From Rotaria macrura (lineage: Eukaryota; Rotifera; Eurotatoria; Philodinida; Philodinidae): a DNA stretch of 64,000 nucleotides. The DNA is taken from assembly GCA_900239685.1 (NCBI GenBank), contig OENT01000060.1, positions 188,911 through 252,910 on the forward strand. The letters are read 5' to 3'. Positions within the stretch are counted from its first letter, which is position 1. Each line of letters opens with the position of its first letter. Below, one piece after another: positions 26,893 to 38,419 of this stretch. The notes under the pieces were generated by a model. That model saw only the letters and a list, made by a program, of their open reading frames with translations, searched no databases and was not told the origin of the DNA. A program made the translations under genes and the position numbers.

Positions 26893-29800
26893 TCATTTAA
26901 CGATACATTCTATCAGAATGATAATACAAAGTGATAATCCAAATGCGAATCCTAAACTAAAATATTCTCCATGATAAAGAAGTAAATGCGGTATTCGAAG
27001 TTTGGTGATGACTGTTGAAGAAACATTTATTCTTTGATCAACCCAAACTAAAGGTATGACACGTTTAATGCCTTTACGCAATGTCTTTTCAAGTTCAGAT
27101 CCATACTTTGACTTTTTCATTGGATCAATAATAGCATTAATATTGATTTGAAAGCGAAACGAAGCTTCAAATGGTGTACCTGAATATGGTTCAAAAAATA
27201 TAAATGAATCATGTTTATCGTTTGTCGGTGTTAATCCTTTGATATTTAGTTTTTTTCTTGTTAGATTACTACTTTCATGAAAATGTGGTTTTGATAAAAA
27301 TATTGTCTTTTCTGGTATTGAACTTGATAGACATTTCGATACATCGAGATATTCAACTTCACGACATGTGCTTGTATCCTTTGAATCTGTACAATCATTG
27401 AAATCGACTAATTTGACTTTGTATTCCAACATTTGCATTCCTCCAAACATAGTTACTACCCGATTGAATTGAAGAAGAATTGGAGAACAAAAATCAGCTT
27501 GAAAAATATTTAATGCCGGCTTATCGAAAAGCATTGGTGGAAACGTATGACCATCGTAAATAGGAAAATTATAATGAGATGGAGAAGATATATTAAATTC
27601 AGTAAATGGAGTGACAAATGTAAGTACTTGGCCTTTTTTAATTGGATCTAAACATAATACGTAATTGTATATATATATATAAATGCATGTGTTCACTTTA
27701 ATCGAATATCATCCGTATGTTTTCATATTAGATTGGACGTCATATGACGTCATTTTTTTCCGTCTACATGATCTTGCAATTCATTTACTGTGTGTCATTC
27801 AATACACAAGTAAAACATTGAAAAATTCAACCTATTTACATTACTATTGAGACAAGGATATAACTTGTACGAGTAAAATGAACGAACGATAAAGAATGTT
27901 TGTATCCTGTTAAAGCTCTACTACTACCCTAACGCATCTTCTATTGATTCTATGCATCGTGTCCTTAAATTTTTTCGTTTGACAATCCGTTTGATATGGC
28001 ATAAACTGGATACTCATCTAATCCGCAACTATATAGTGCATTACTATCAAATTAGTAACATAGGAGAGCATCAACAAGTATTTGACTCTAGCCTAGAAAA
28101 AATGTTTCAAATTAAACCGAAACGTATGTAGGCATATTCTAAACGTTGCAATTCTAATCCCTGTAAGAAGAATGTGCATTTTGAGAAAAACATTTTTGCA
28201 TTTTTGGATATGCAAAAACCTCGTACGATAAAATAAAGTACGCATAGAGAAGTTCTTACATACTGCGATGTTTTTCAGTAGAATTGAAAAACATAATTCG
28301 AAAACTAAATTAAAAATTGAAATAGTATCAAAATTTTGTTCATGTTTTGTGTGTATCAATGAATAAGTTTTTACAATCGTAGCATGACTTTTGAAGTCTC
28401 GAATCGTTTCTTTATTGTTAATACAATTGCTAAATATGTGCTTGCATCGATCGTTTTGTATTTGATTCTGTCGTTGTATTAACACTATCACACATTTCTA
28501 TTTCATCTGCCTATTCTTTTGTCATGCCTGAATGAATATGTATGTTCATTGTTATAGTGCATTTAAGTTCAATTTGTACGGATCTTCTAATTGTTGTTCA
28601 CTCTAATATTCTCTTGACATTTGACTAGATTCATTTTTGAGGATGAATATTAAGCTTCTGAACTCTTTCAAGTATTCATCCATTAACATACGATAAACAT
28701 TCTCTCTAAATGATATCTGATTGATATGAGAACAAAATGTACGGGTAGAAATTTGCTTTGATAATCGTTCAAGCAATACTTCGGTATTTTGAAAGACAGA
28801 AAAGTTCAAATTAGACATCATATAACTTGTTACGTATTATCTCGCTGTTAGATCATTATCGTTTATGAATATCATTGACTCAAATGATAAAGTTTTGTAC
28901 GGGAGACGTATTTTATAATTGGTTTCATGATTTCAACGAATGCTTTTATCCTTAACAAATGACAAATTTTTATTGTGTGACATGAAATTATCTATCGACG
29001 AAATGATCGAACCACTGCATATTTCTCGTTAGAGAATTAGATTCTTCGAAAATAATTTTCAAATGTAGCGTCAAAAGAATTTTCAAACCAATGTAAAGAA
29101 AAATAGTTAGATATTCTTAGTAATTCAAAAACTGACTAGAATTGAAATCGTATTTAATTAAATCTTCTACATTTATAGTGAAATACTATTCGATCTATAT
29201 TCATCTTACTGTATCTATTTCAAAAATCACACCGTTATTGTGCATAATTGACAAATCTTCGTTTCACATTAGGCTCAAAACAAAAGTGATACCCTTCAAT
29301 AATGTAAGTTTTCTTACCGGTTCGAATTGAAATATTATAGGATCGACTGCCGTTTTGTCGATAGATAAAACCTGACTTTTTTGTATTCGGTCCAATCATT
29401 GTATCACGTAGAAGTTCATACAATTCGGATGTAAAACCTTCTAATTGATCAACAACATTTGTATAGTCGAATGTATTCATGCCACCGAATTGATAAAATG
29501 TTTCAGCCGGTCTCAGTTGATATTGCGCTCGAAATATAGCTCGAACAAGATCAAGAAGTACACCGGTATGATTAATCGATGATAGTTGAAATAGAATAGG
29601 ATGCCGAGTAAATAAATGTTCGACACTGTAGACCATACTTTTATTATCATTCGACCATTGAATATCTATTTTGCTTGTATTTATTAAATAAGTATACGGA
29701 GGAGTTTCTTTAACATGAATACTTGTAGAAGCAGGATTAGTAACAATATCAATAGGATTAGTTATATTGAAAAAATAATAACTTCTTACGGATGTTATTG

Positions 29801-30011
29801 GTGGATTACACCAAATTCTGAAACTTTCTGAGTTTGGTTTGAGATCTACTGCGTTGAGAATAAACGTTTGAATTAATTTTTTAAAATAAATTGAGAAAGG
29901 AAAAGCTAGAATTAGCAAAAGAATAGTAATCGATATTTCCAGGATATATAGTTTTATGCGTTGCTGTTTCTGTTTATTTGATGCACAACTTTGATAATCA
30001 CTGGACGACAT
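26893..30011 (-). CDS. CD36/SCARB-family scavenger receptor (copy 2)
   Basis: This is a paralogue of the gene at 20.6-23.4 kb in the same orientation. The model is join(30011..29318, 27647..26893): 482 aa. The only ATG in frame at the N-terminus is at 30009-30011; an in-frame GTG lies just upstream. The intron is phase 1 at the same aligned position as in copy 1. Shared family motifs include FFNITNP, FTRHP, VDQLEGFTS, GFIYRQNGSR, IFQADFC, IIDPMKKSK and FFEPYSGTPF. Transmembrane helices lie near residues 24-46 and at the extreme C-terminus. Unlike copy 1, the protein stops almost directly after the second helix (ECIVK), so a cytoplasmic sorting tail is essentially missing. No frameshift or internal stop is seen; it appears intact. 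Confidence 0.88.
27648..29317 (-). other. Intron of CD36-family copy 2
   Basis: This 1.67-kb phase-1 intron contains no recognised gene. A 132-codon open frame (28093-28491, minus) has the Lys/Ile/Asn/Phe-rich composition of AT-rich noncoding DNA and no family similarity. A 16-bp palindrome with an embedded CRE-like TGACGTCA lies at 27736-27752. Confidence 0.7.
27736..27752. promoter_or_regulatory. Palindrome containing a full CRE-like TGACGTCA
   Basis: GACGTCATATGACGTC (27736-27751) is a perfect 16-bp palindrome, and 27745-27752 reads TGACGTCA, the consensus for CREB/ATF bZIP factors in animals. It lies in the intron of CD36 copy 2, about 90 nt upstream of its acceptor. Regulatory function is inference. 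Confidence 0.3.
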
Positions 30012-32415
30012 AATCACGTGTTAGTTATGACAGTAGGTTGTGAGATACTGTTTTGTTATACGCAATCATTTTTCAATACAAAAAGAAAAACGAACGAACG
30101 AAAAAAAAAGAATAAAGTATTCACAATATACGATTGAATTGATCTTGCCAACTGGTAATAAGGTTGTACGTGCACTACTGTTTAAAAACTACTTCTGATA
30201 ACATGCCTATTGATGAAAATAGAAAGAAAGAAACCGTATGTTTGAATGATAATAACAGTTATTTTTAATAATATGTCTTGCTATATGAATATGTTTCAAA
30301 GCAACAAAAAAAAAGAAATGATTTCGAAAAAGGGATTAAAACTAGAATCATTCTTATTGAATGAGAATTAAAACTTTATTGGCCTCATAGAGTAAAAGAA
30401 AAACAAGAAATTCACTTATAATTAGACAACTAATTTTATCGTCTCTGTAATATATTTTCTTTGATGAAGGTTCGAAAAATATACATACTCAATTATCGAA
30501 AAGTGTTACTTAAAATAATACTCATTTTTCTTTAATACTTCATCAAATGTTCGTTTTCTATACGCTCGTTCTCTTCTAGAATTAGATTAATTAACAATAA
30601 TAGATATAAAACATTTCTCAATATGTTTAAAGTGTCGAATACTGTTTTTCAAAAGAGGATGTCATCCATGAAATCGACATTTATCAGTATTTTTTGAATA
30701 TTTAACAGTAAAATTCGATTGGCATCAAAATGAGCGAAAAAGAGAATAGCGAACGTAAAAAGAGCGAAAGAAAAAGTGTTGACATGATTAATGGCGAAAA
30801 AAATGCCGACCGTATAAAATAGCAAAAAATGTATTCTTCTGAAAATTTTCGAAAATATTTCTGATGTTATTCAGTGATAATTAAAGCATCGGTCCTCTTC
30901 TGTTGTCTATTTTCACTGGTTAGTGATGTTCGTTAATAGTGACAATATAGACTCTGAACACAGTAATGAACGCAAACGAAAGTAAAGACATATAACTAAA
31001 CAAAGATATACAGTATCTTGTTTTGTGCTCTTCAGTGAATACCATTTTGTTGTTAATTTATTAAAGTTCTTCATGGCATCTAATACCACCAGCGTATCTT
31101 TTATTATCTCAAAAAAGGAAAATCATATGCTCATTTTTTTGAATTTACTATTTATTATTTTAATATTCCATAAAAATTTTTTATGTTGGTAGACAATATA
31201 TTTCAAAAACATGCTCTCCATTTTTAATTTTGCTATAAACGTCTTCGTTATTTTCTTCGTTCGACATTTTTTCTTCGCCATTCTTCTTTCTATCTTTTTT
31301 ATTCGCTATTTTCGATACATACCTAAAATTCACTCTATGAAAAATTTATGATTGAACTATAAAACGTGGAGTTACATTTTGAATGAAGTAAAACATATTA
31401 TTAGACTATGAAACATTACTGTATGAAAAAGTTTGCAATATGTATATTTATTTCATAACAGTTTTATTCGATTTTTCTTTGTTCAATTCTGCAAAATAGA
31501 GAAATAATTTCGGAAATCGCTATCCGACTTTCGAAACCGTTGTAGAACCAATGCCCGTCTTACCTAGATGCATTAGATTTCTGTTTCTCTGAACTACTGT
31601 AGTTGGACAATGAAGAAATTATTGATTAGCCTTTCAATATTACATGAATATGGTAAAATCTTCGAATTCTTTTTACTTTTACATAAGTTTAGAAGAAAAA
31701 AACAGGAAGTTTTTTTGCTCTTAGACTATCATTTACTTGCGGTGTTATATTGACTGGAGTTATTCGACAGGTACCAACTAATACATAATAATCAGTCGAT
31801 ACTTTACAACACAAAATTTGATCGGATTATATAGATTTGTTTTTCAAGGATTTTTTTACTATTGTGTATTGAAATTTTATATAATGTCAATAAACATTCG
31901 AAGGCAAAATCACAAACTTCTATTGATAGACAGAGTATTGAAAATTGATGTGCCTCTTACTAATATCGATTGTTTTGTTTTCTTCCATTCGTATTTAATA
32001 ACGACAATGATAGGTGATAGGATGAAAAATTTCATCATATTTATCGAACAAGAGAACCAAATATTTCTTTAACTTTTGTTTATCAAACAGATTTTTACCG
32101 TCATTTTTTATCACAAAACGATTGTTTCTCTCGAAATATGAATGATATTTATTAATGAAATCATCTTTCATGTTCAATATCATGATTTCTATTTTTTTTC
32201 TGTTTAAAAAACACAGCTTCTATATATCCATCAATCAATATTCTGTAACAATAGAAAAAAAGATTTTTTAATTCAGATTGTTTCTTTTTTATCAATCAGA
32301 AGAGAAAAAAAATTTAATACAAACAAACAATGTTCTAGTTGTCAACAAACATTTTCCTATCGCCAAATGAATATCTTGGATATTAACGTTTTCGACTATA
32401 AAGAAAATTGTCAAA
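30012..32415. other. Spacer between CD36 copy 2 and MRPS9
   Basis: This is 2.4 kb without a recognised gene. The part just beyond 30012 is the likely promoter of CD36 copy 2. Two purine-rich, partly matching arms in opposite orientation occur near 30731-30830 and 31235-31320 (listed separately). Otherwise it is AT-rich noncoding sequence. Confidence 0.55.
30731..31320. repeat. Possible degenerate inverted-repeat element
   Basis: The arm at 30731-30830 shares short blocks (AATAGCGAA, AATGGCGAA, AAAAAATG, GTCGAACG/GCCGACCG) in the same order with the reverse complement of 31235-31320. The span of ~590 bp would suit a MITE-like relic. The similarity is in low-complexity purine sequence, so it could be coincidental. 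No target-site duplication was identified. Confidence 0.3.
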
Positions 32416-35400
32416 TTAAAATAATGACATTAATAAAGATTTACAAATAAATTCAACATACAATCGATATTTTCGTCGAGCATTTCTTTTGCCTGGTTGT
32501 TTACGCTCTTTACGTCGTGCATCGTCAGTTAAAAGACCAGCTAAATAAATAGATTAGAAATTTCATTTGCCACATAAATAAAATAAGAAAATCAAAAAAG
32601 AAAAATAATATATATATATTAACCTAATCGAAGATATTCAACTTCTTTTGACGAGATGAATGAACACAGTGCTTTTGATATAGCTATACGTGTTGCAATA
32701 GCTTGTGCAGAAAAACCAATACCATCATACACAACATCCACATCAAATAGATTAACGCGATCTAATACTTTGAATGGATATAAAAGTTGATCACTAGAGA
32801 AACATGTACATAGAAAATGAAATTAAGTAAATATGTATATATTCAAACCGATGAAGTATTCTTGTAAAATAAAGTATATCATTAACACTTGTTTTAACAG
32901 CTGGTGATTTAATGGTAACTTTTCCAATTCCTTCACGTAATGTAACTGTTGCTGTACACCATTTATGTTTAGCTAGAATATTCAACAAGAAAGTAAAAGA
33001 AAAAATGTATGTTATATATGAAAACGATGAAATTTGTTCTCCTTCAACACAAATTCTTGTTGAACATGAGATTAACTTGAATATCGTAACGTTTAGTCAA
33101 ACAAGAAGCAATCATTTATTTAAACAACAGAAACAAACGATCGCATTTATTTATAGACAAATGTCATGTACAACGTTCATTTATTCTTTTATCGATGTGG
33201 TTGTCTTTTATCTATCTTATACTTTTAGTACATTCAATTTTATCAGGTAAAACATTATTTCAATGAACAATAATATAACTGGTTTTCTACTAATGGAATT
33301 TCTTTAGCTAAGTATAATCGTATATGTTATTTTACGAATTGGGGCGCACATAGATCAATGAAAGATGCTCGACTTCATCCTGAAAATATCCCACCGGACT
33401 TGTGTACACATATTTTATATGCATTTGCTAATCTTCACGGTAGATCATTACAACCACAAATAGCTAATGATGTTAATGTTTATCAAGGAGAGCAGGTTTC
33501 AAAAGAAACATAATCCAAATAATATCTTTTATCAATCTTTCTAGCCTCTTTATCCTCGTATTATGAAATTGAAACAAAAAAATCCGAATCTTAAAATTCT
33601 AATTTCATGTGGAGGATGGGGAAAAGCTTCAGAATTCGAACCGTTAGTTGGATCAGATTCATCTAGGTAAAAAAAAATTCATTCATATTTAAGTCAATAT
33701 CTTATTTGGAATGTTTTTTCCCAGAGAAGATTTTGCACAAAATGTAATCACATTTTGTCGTCAGCATGGTTTTGATGGAATCGATTTAGATTGGGAATTT
33801 CCAACAGCTGAGCATCGTGAACGTTTTGGTCTATTGTCAAAAGTAGTTTGAAAATTCTCAAATGATATCTTTTTTTTTTCGTCAAGAAAATATATTCCAC
33901 ATTCTATTAAGACGATGCACAAAATGTTTAAGAAAGAATCTAAAAAATCAGGAAAAGATCGTTTACTAATTAGTTTAGCTGTTGCAGCAGGCAAATATCT
34001 AATCTCAAAAGGCTACGACGTACCGGTTTTATGCGAGTAAGATTTTAATTCAAAAAAAAAAATACAATGAAACACTGATACATGATTTCTGTTGTACTAT
34101 ATAGAAATGTAGATATGATTAACGTTATGACTTATGATTTATATGGAGGTTGGTATAATAAGATTGGTCATCATAGTGCCTTATTTCATCGATCCGGTGA
34201 GACAGGCATGGACAGAGAATTGAATACGGTATGTTCGTAAGACGAAAGAGATAACAATATAGATTAGTTATTGTTATTTTCAATCCATATTTAGAACAAT
34301 TCCATGTATAATTGGGTGGAAGCAGGTTGCCCACGAGAACGTCTTAATATAGGTATTCCTGCTTATGGTCGAGCTTTCACAGCTGATGGAAAAGATCCAT
34401 TAAAAGCTTTTGGTCAAAGTGGTGGTGGTTCTGGTGGTGTATCATCACCTTATTTAGGTGAAAGTGGTCTATTGACTTACTTTGAAGTAGGAATATCACT
34501 TCAATTCGACTGATAAATTGATCAATAACAACTACGAAAATTCATTTAGATATGTAAAAAAGAATTAAAAGAAGGTTTCAAACGTTATTGGCATGAACAA
34601 CATCAAATTCCTATTAGTTTCAAAGATGGAACATGGATTGGATATGATGATCCCGACAGTGTGCGAAATAAAGTAAGACGAACTGAATTTTCTTTTACTT
34701 TTTTTTCAAAATTAAAACAATACTCCTATTTTCAAGTGTAAGTATGTTAAACGTGAAGCTTTTGGTGGTGCTATGGTTTGGACATTAGATATGGATGATT
34801 TTAATGGGCAATTTTGTCGAAAGAGTAAAAAAGGTTCATCACAAAAATTTCCATTGCTTAATGCAATAAAAACAGAATTCGAAGAAGATGAAATAACTAC
34901 AACAGTATCAACATCAACAATTGAAACGTCAGCATTACGAAATGAAACAAATTCATCCAATGATCAATTTCAAATACTTCTAGATCAAATGTTTTTCAAT
35001 GCATCATTGTCATCTTCATCAAAATTATTCAATCCTTCCTATATGTTTCTATCTATCATACTTACCAGTAGCTATTTGATAGGGTCGACCATCAATATCA
35101 TAACGTAACTTAAATAATAAAATTATTTTCAGTTTCTTTGGTTTTTCTTGTTTGAAGAAAATGTTGAGCTACTTACTGGTTCAATATGTTGTTTACTTAT
35201 TGTATCCGATAATTTTGTTCGAAAAGAATTGATGTAATCTTTCACAGTGTATGCCATTGGATTTTTAACAAGACGATTTAAGCATATGATCAATGTTTTA
35301 TACTATAGACGACGCATGAAAAATAAGGAGAATAAAATTTTTCTCGACAAAAATAAAAGGATTTTTACTTGTTCATCATCAAGTTTTTCTAAGAAACGTT

Positions 35401-36492
35401 GTTCAAAGATATCTTTAGTTTCCCATTGTGTATAATTGAATTCACTTAAATATTGGTGAGCAACATGAACAGCAACTTTTTTAAAACTAAAAAAGTAGAC
35501 TACATACTCATTTTGACTATAATCTGGTTCACGACCAGATGCAAGTATTGTAGCTTCGGCTTTTTTAAGTTCTTCAATCTTAGTAGCGACACTCTAAAAT
35601 GAATTAAACAATGAAAAAAACAAAATAATAATAAAATATACGTTACATGTAAAACATCATAATAGTTTTGCTTAGCAGTGTAGTAGAGAAAATGAAATGG
35701 CCGACCAGCTTTATCGAATTGTACCGCTAATAAAACAAGATAGATTTATGAATAGAGTTTTTTTTCAATGATACCCTTTTCTTTCGGATACATTTCTTCA
35801 GGTGGCTAGAAGATTACGCAGATAGAAGAAAATCAAGATTTGAAAATGTTCTTACTCTCATTTTAGGTCGAGCACGTTCATCGAGTAAACCTGAGGGAAG
35901 TAAATAGTTCAATGCATCCTAGAATGTATTATCGACGCATGAAAATATGAAAACAAATAAATTATTGAAAACTTGAATTACATCAATTTTCTCTTGATTA
36001 AATCCTTCTGGATCTTCACCCATGATTCGTGCTAAATGTCTTCGTCCAATTTCAAATTCATAATTTTTTTCATCGAGTATCTTTTCTAGAAACACACGAA
36101 TTATCTTTGTTACTGTAGAAAATAAAACAAACGTTTTTCTCTTGATTTCGTTAAGTAATTCTTCATTGCTTGACTTATCATTTCAGCACGACTGCTTGTT
36201 GTTTGCTCGACACTATCGGCGGCTTCTTCGTCAGCAATGGCCTGTGCTGCATCTCGACTATTAAGCAAAGTTTCATTGTCATCGACTGCTTTTTTACCAG
36301 ACGACGAAGATGTTTCTTGACGAGGTAATCTTGAATTTGAAGTGGAACTTTCTAGTCGACGAAATATCGACTAGTAAAAATAACAGACATATCCATGTGA
36401 ACCCTTTAAATATCAACTATTAATCTTACGGGAAAAGTTGATCGACTAGAAACTATTTGAAATATCGCTCGAGAGACGTATCTCGAGAGCAT
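32416..36492 (-). CDS. MRPS9: Mitochondrial small-subunit ribosomal protein uS9m (MRPS9)
   Basis: This is a nuclear gene for a protein of the mitochondrial small ribosomal subunit. The start at 36492 opens a 21-codon exon (36492-36430) rich in Arg/Ser, a typical mitochondrial targeting sequence. Exons down to 35177 carry the animal MRPS9 N-terminal region: [41 protein letters not shown] and the block ending KQHIEP at a donor 35177|35176. The conserved uS9 domain follows after a large intron: exon 32972-32849 ([15 protein letters not shown]), 32793-32634 ([24 protein letters not shown]) and 32540-32416 ([19 protein letters not shown], basic tail). The join across the big intron is not settled: the exon ending KQHIEP is in phase 0, while the acceptor at 32973 needs phase 1, so one small exon near 33000-33190 is probably missing from my model. 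A complete chitinase gene lies on the other strand inside this intron. Confidence 0.85.
33195..35108 (+). CDS. GH18 chitinase, secreted, nested in an MRPS9 intron
   Basis: Family 18 glycoside hydrolases cleave beta-1,4 GlcNAc linkages of chitin. Nine exons join in phase: 33195-33246, 33308-33495, 33545-33666, 33725-33842, 33912-34036, 34105-34228, 34295-34486, 34550-34672 and 34737-35108 (471 aa). Residues 1-17 form a signal peptide ending SILSA. Visible motifs: CYFTNWG near the N-terminus, SCGGW (101-105), the catalytic DGIDLDWE (138-145) with intact acid Glu145, MTYDL (210-214), GIPAYGRAF, and [13 protein letters not shown] (358-370). No chitin-binding peritrophin or CBM14 domain follows. 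Instead there is a Thr/Ser-rich linker and a hydrophobic C-terminal end (about 450-471), suggesting GPI or membrane attachment. Exon 5 could start further upstream, but only 33912 keeps the frame. The closest relatives by motif are animal AMCase/chitotriosidase-type enzymes. Confidence 0.88.
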
Positions 36493-38419
36493 TACTACTT
36501 GCCAAAGCTTATGTCGAGTATTCAATCTGTATATTGAATTCTGTAATTTACCATTCAACTACTTATTTGCTATTAAATACTCGAATAATAATTATACTAA
36601 GGTCTAGTAGCGACATCTTCATTAGTTGTGCTCATCGACACAATAATTTTGTCACAATTTACTATAAATCATTGAAATAAAGAAAGACATAATCTTACAG
36701 TAGTTTAGCAGTGAAAAACGCAGTCAAACGATAAGCTAGAGAGATTGAATAGATCTTGCTTTCGCGTTTCAGTACACTATCTAAAATTAATACGTACATT
36801 ACATATAATTGCAAAAAATCACTTTGAAAAAAGTTTTATAAATGATTTGAAATCTTTCCCGATCAGTTTTACACATATATTAAAGTTATCCTTCCGTATA
36901 AAGTGAAAATCAAACATTTACCAACAGCACAAAAAACCAAGTGGCATTGCTAATGCTCAATAGAAAACGATGCCTTTTAATCTCATGAATATTTTCGAAT
37001 GGACAACATGATGGTTTGAATGACTCAATTGAAAGTGATTGTAAAGATATGTTTAGTAATTAGTACTGAGTCAAGATGTTACGTAAAAAAATTTGACATT
37101 GTTGTTACTTCAATTGTATGGCATTTATTCACTCAACTTGACATTGAATAGCCAATGTTTGTTCGAGATAGTTTATAAACATTAGGTATGGAGATTTCAA
37201 AAGTTCCGTTTTATTTTCTGTAACTCTCTCGTATCTAGACGAGGGTCTTGTTTCGAGTAAGTTCTGGTAGGAGTCTTCACCAGTAGAAGCATTTCAGATG
37301 TATCAGATAAATGGGTCTTTGGTTTTTAATAAGGTATGTTCAATAACATATGTTTCGGTTAATAAATGACACATTTCGATTGGAGGTGTCAAATCTTAGA
37401 TGAAGATCAACACTTTGATTTCACTGGTGATGGATTTTTCTAGTCGACGTGTTGACAGCTTTGTATTATTCCACTGTTGTTTGTGAAAGACAAATAAATG
37501 TTTTGTTTTCTATTTAAGACAAATAGAAACAATTCGATGCTGAGAAAAGCATTCACTCAATCCTTAGTGTTATCAATGAAATATACCAACAAATGATTGA
37601 ACAACGTATTGATGACTTTCTATGCAAATCTACATTTCTTTTTGTTTCACACAAAATTTTTCACACGACCTTTCGTTTGTAAAAAAACAAAGACTACACT
37701 CAACTTGGGTATTTGATCGCGAATAAAAGAATTGTTATTTTACAATGCCAGATAGAATATAAAATAAATGAAGTTGAAGAGTACACAATGTTCATCGATC
37801 CGATCGTATCCTTCAGAAATAGTTCCATAAAAATAATTCCAAAAAATAGATATGTGAGCCTTGAATAAATGATGTCATTTTTCAACTGTGCAATTTTAAG
37901 AAAATTCGTATCGTTTATTTTTTTCATTTGTATGCAATCATTCTATTCAAAACCTATCTATTCGAATGGCAGTATCATAACGAGCCGTATCGATTGAATT
38001 CCATGTTCAGATTACTCTATTTTGTAGTAATGAAAAAATTGACTTTTTCTACGGATGAACGTCAGCAAGATACTAACGATGTTGATATATTCAAAGGGTC
38101 ATCCTTAACCATAGAACATTTCTCGCATTTGGTCCATGTGCTTTTTTTACATCATTCATGTATTGTTTCGAAAATATTTTTCTTTATTAAACATTAAAAA
38201 AAAATAAAACACACTTTAAAAACTCGTATCATATAACAGCGATTCCAAATCAATAGAATCCCTGTTATTTTATGTTATATCCATTAGAATGAGAATTTCT
38301 TTGATCGATTTGATAAAAATGACAGTATAGAAAAGATACAGGAGGAATTTTCATGTGAATCAATAAAATTGTTCGATTTACCTTGATAGAATATTTGTTT
38401 TATGAATGAGTTTATCATA
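36493..38419. other. Intergenic region between MRPS9 and the glycosyltransferase
   Basis: About 1.9 kb lies between the MRPS9 start and the glycosyltransferase stop, both on the minus strand. It should hold the MRPS9 promoter and the 3' UTR of the glycosyltransferase. Open frames of 75 and 89 codons near 37.7-38.2 kb diverge from each other and have no recognisable similarity. Nothing else is seen. Confidence 0.6.

Noticed and set aside
28093..28491. 132-codon minus-strand open frame
   Set aside because: It lies wholly in the CD36 copy 2 intron, has the amino-acid composition of AT-rich noncoding DNA and shows no recognisable motif.
30012..30017. GTG two codons upstream as start of CD36 copy 2
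   Set aside because: Animal nuclear genes start at ATG; the ATG at 30009-30011 is in a suitable place and there is no upstream ATG in frame.
32912..33250. 112-codon plus-strand open frame
   Set aside because: It overlaps the MRPS9 exon in antisense, and its last part is out of frame with the chitinase signal peptide, which starts at 33195 in another frame.
33843..33911. Extension of chitinase exon 5 to the acceptor at 33885-33886
   Set aside because: It creates a stop in the required frame; the acceptor at 33910-33911 restores the GH18 sequence.
36468..36487. CTCGAGA...TCTCGAG inverted repeat in MRPS9 exon 1
   Set aside because: It lies in coding sequence for the Arg/Ser-rich targeting peptide and is short enough to be chance.
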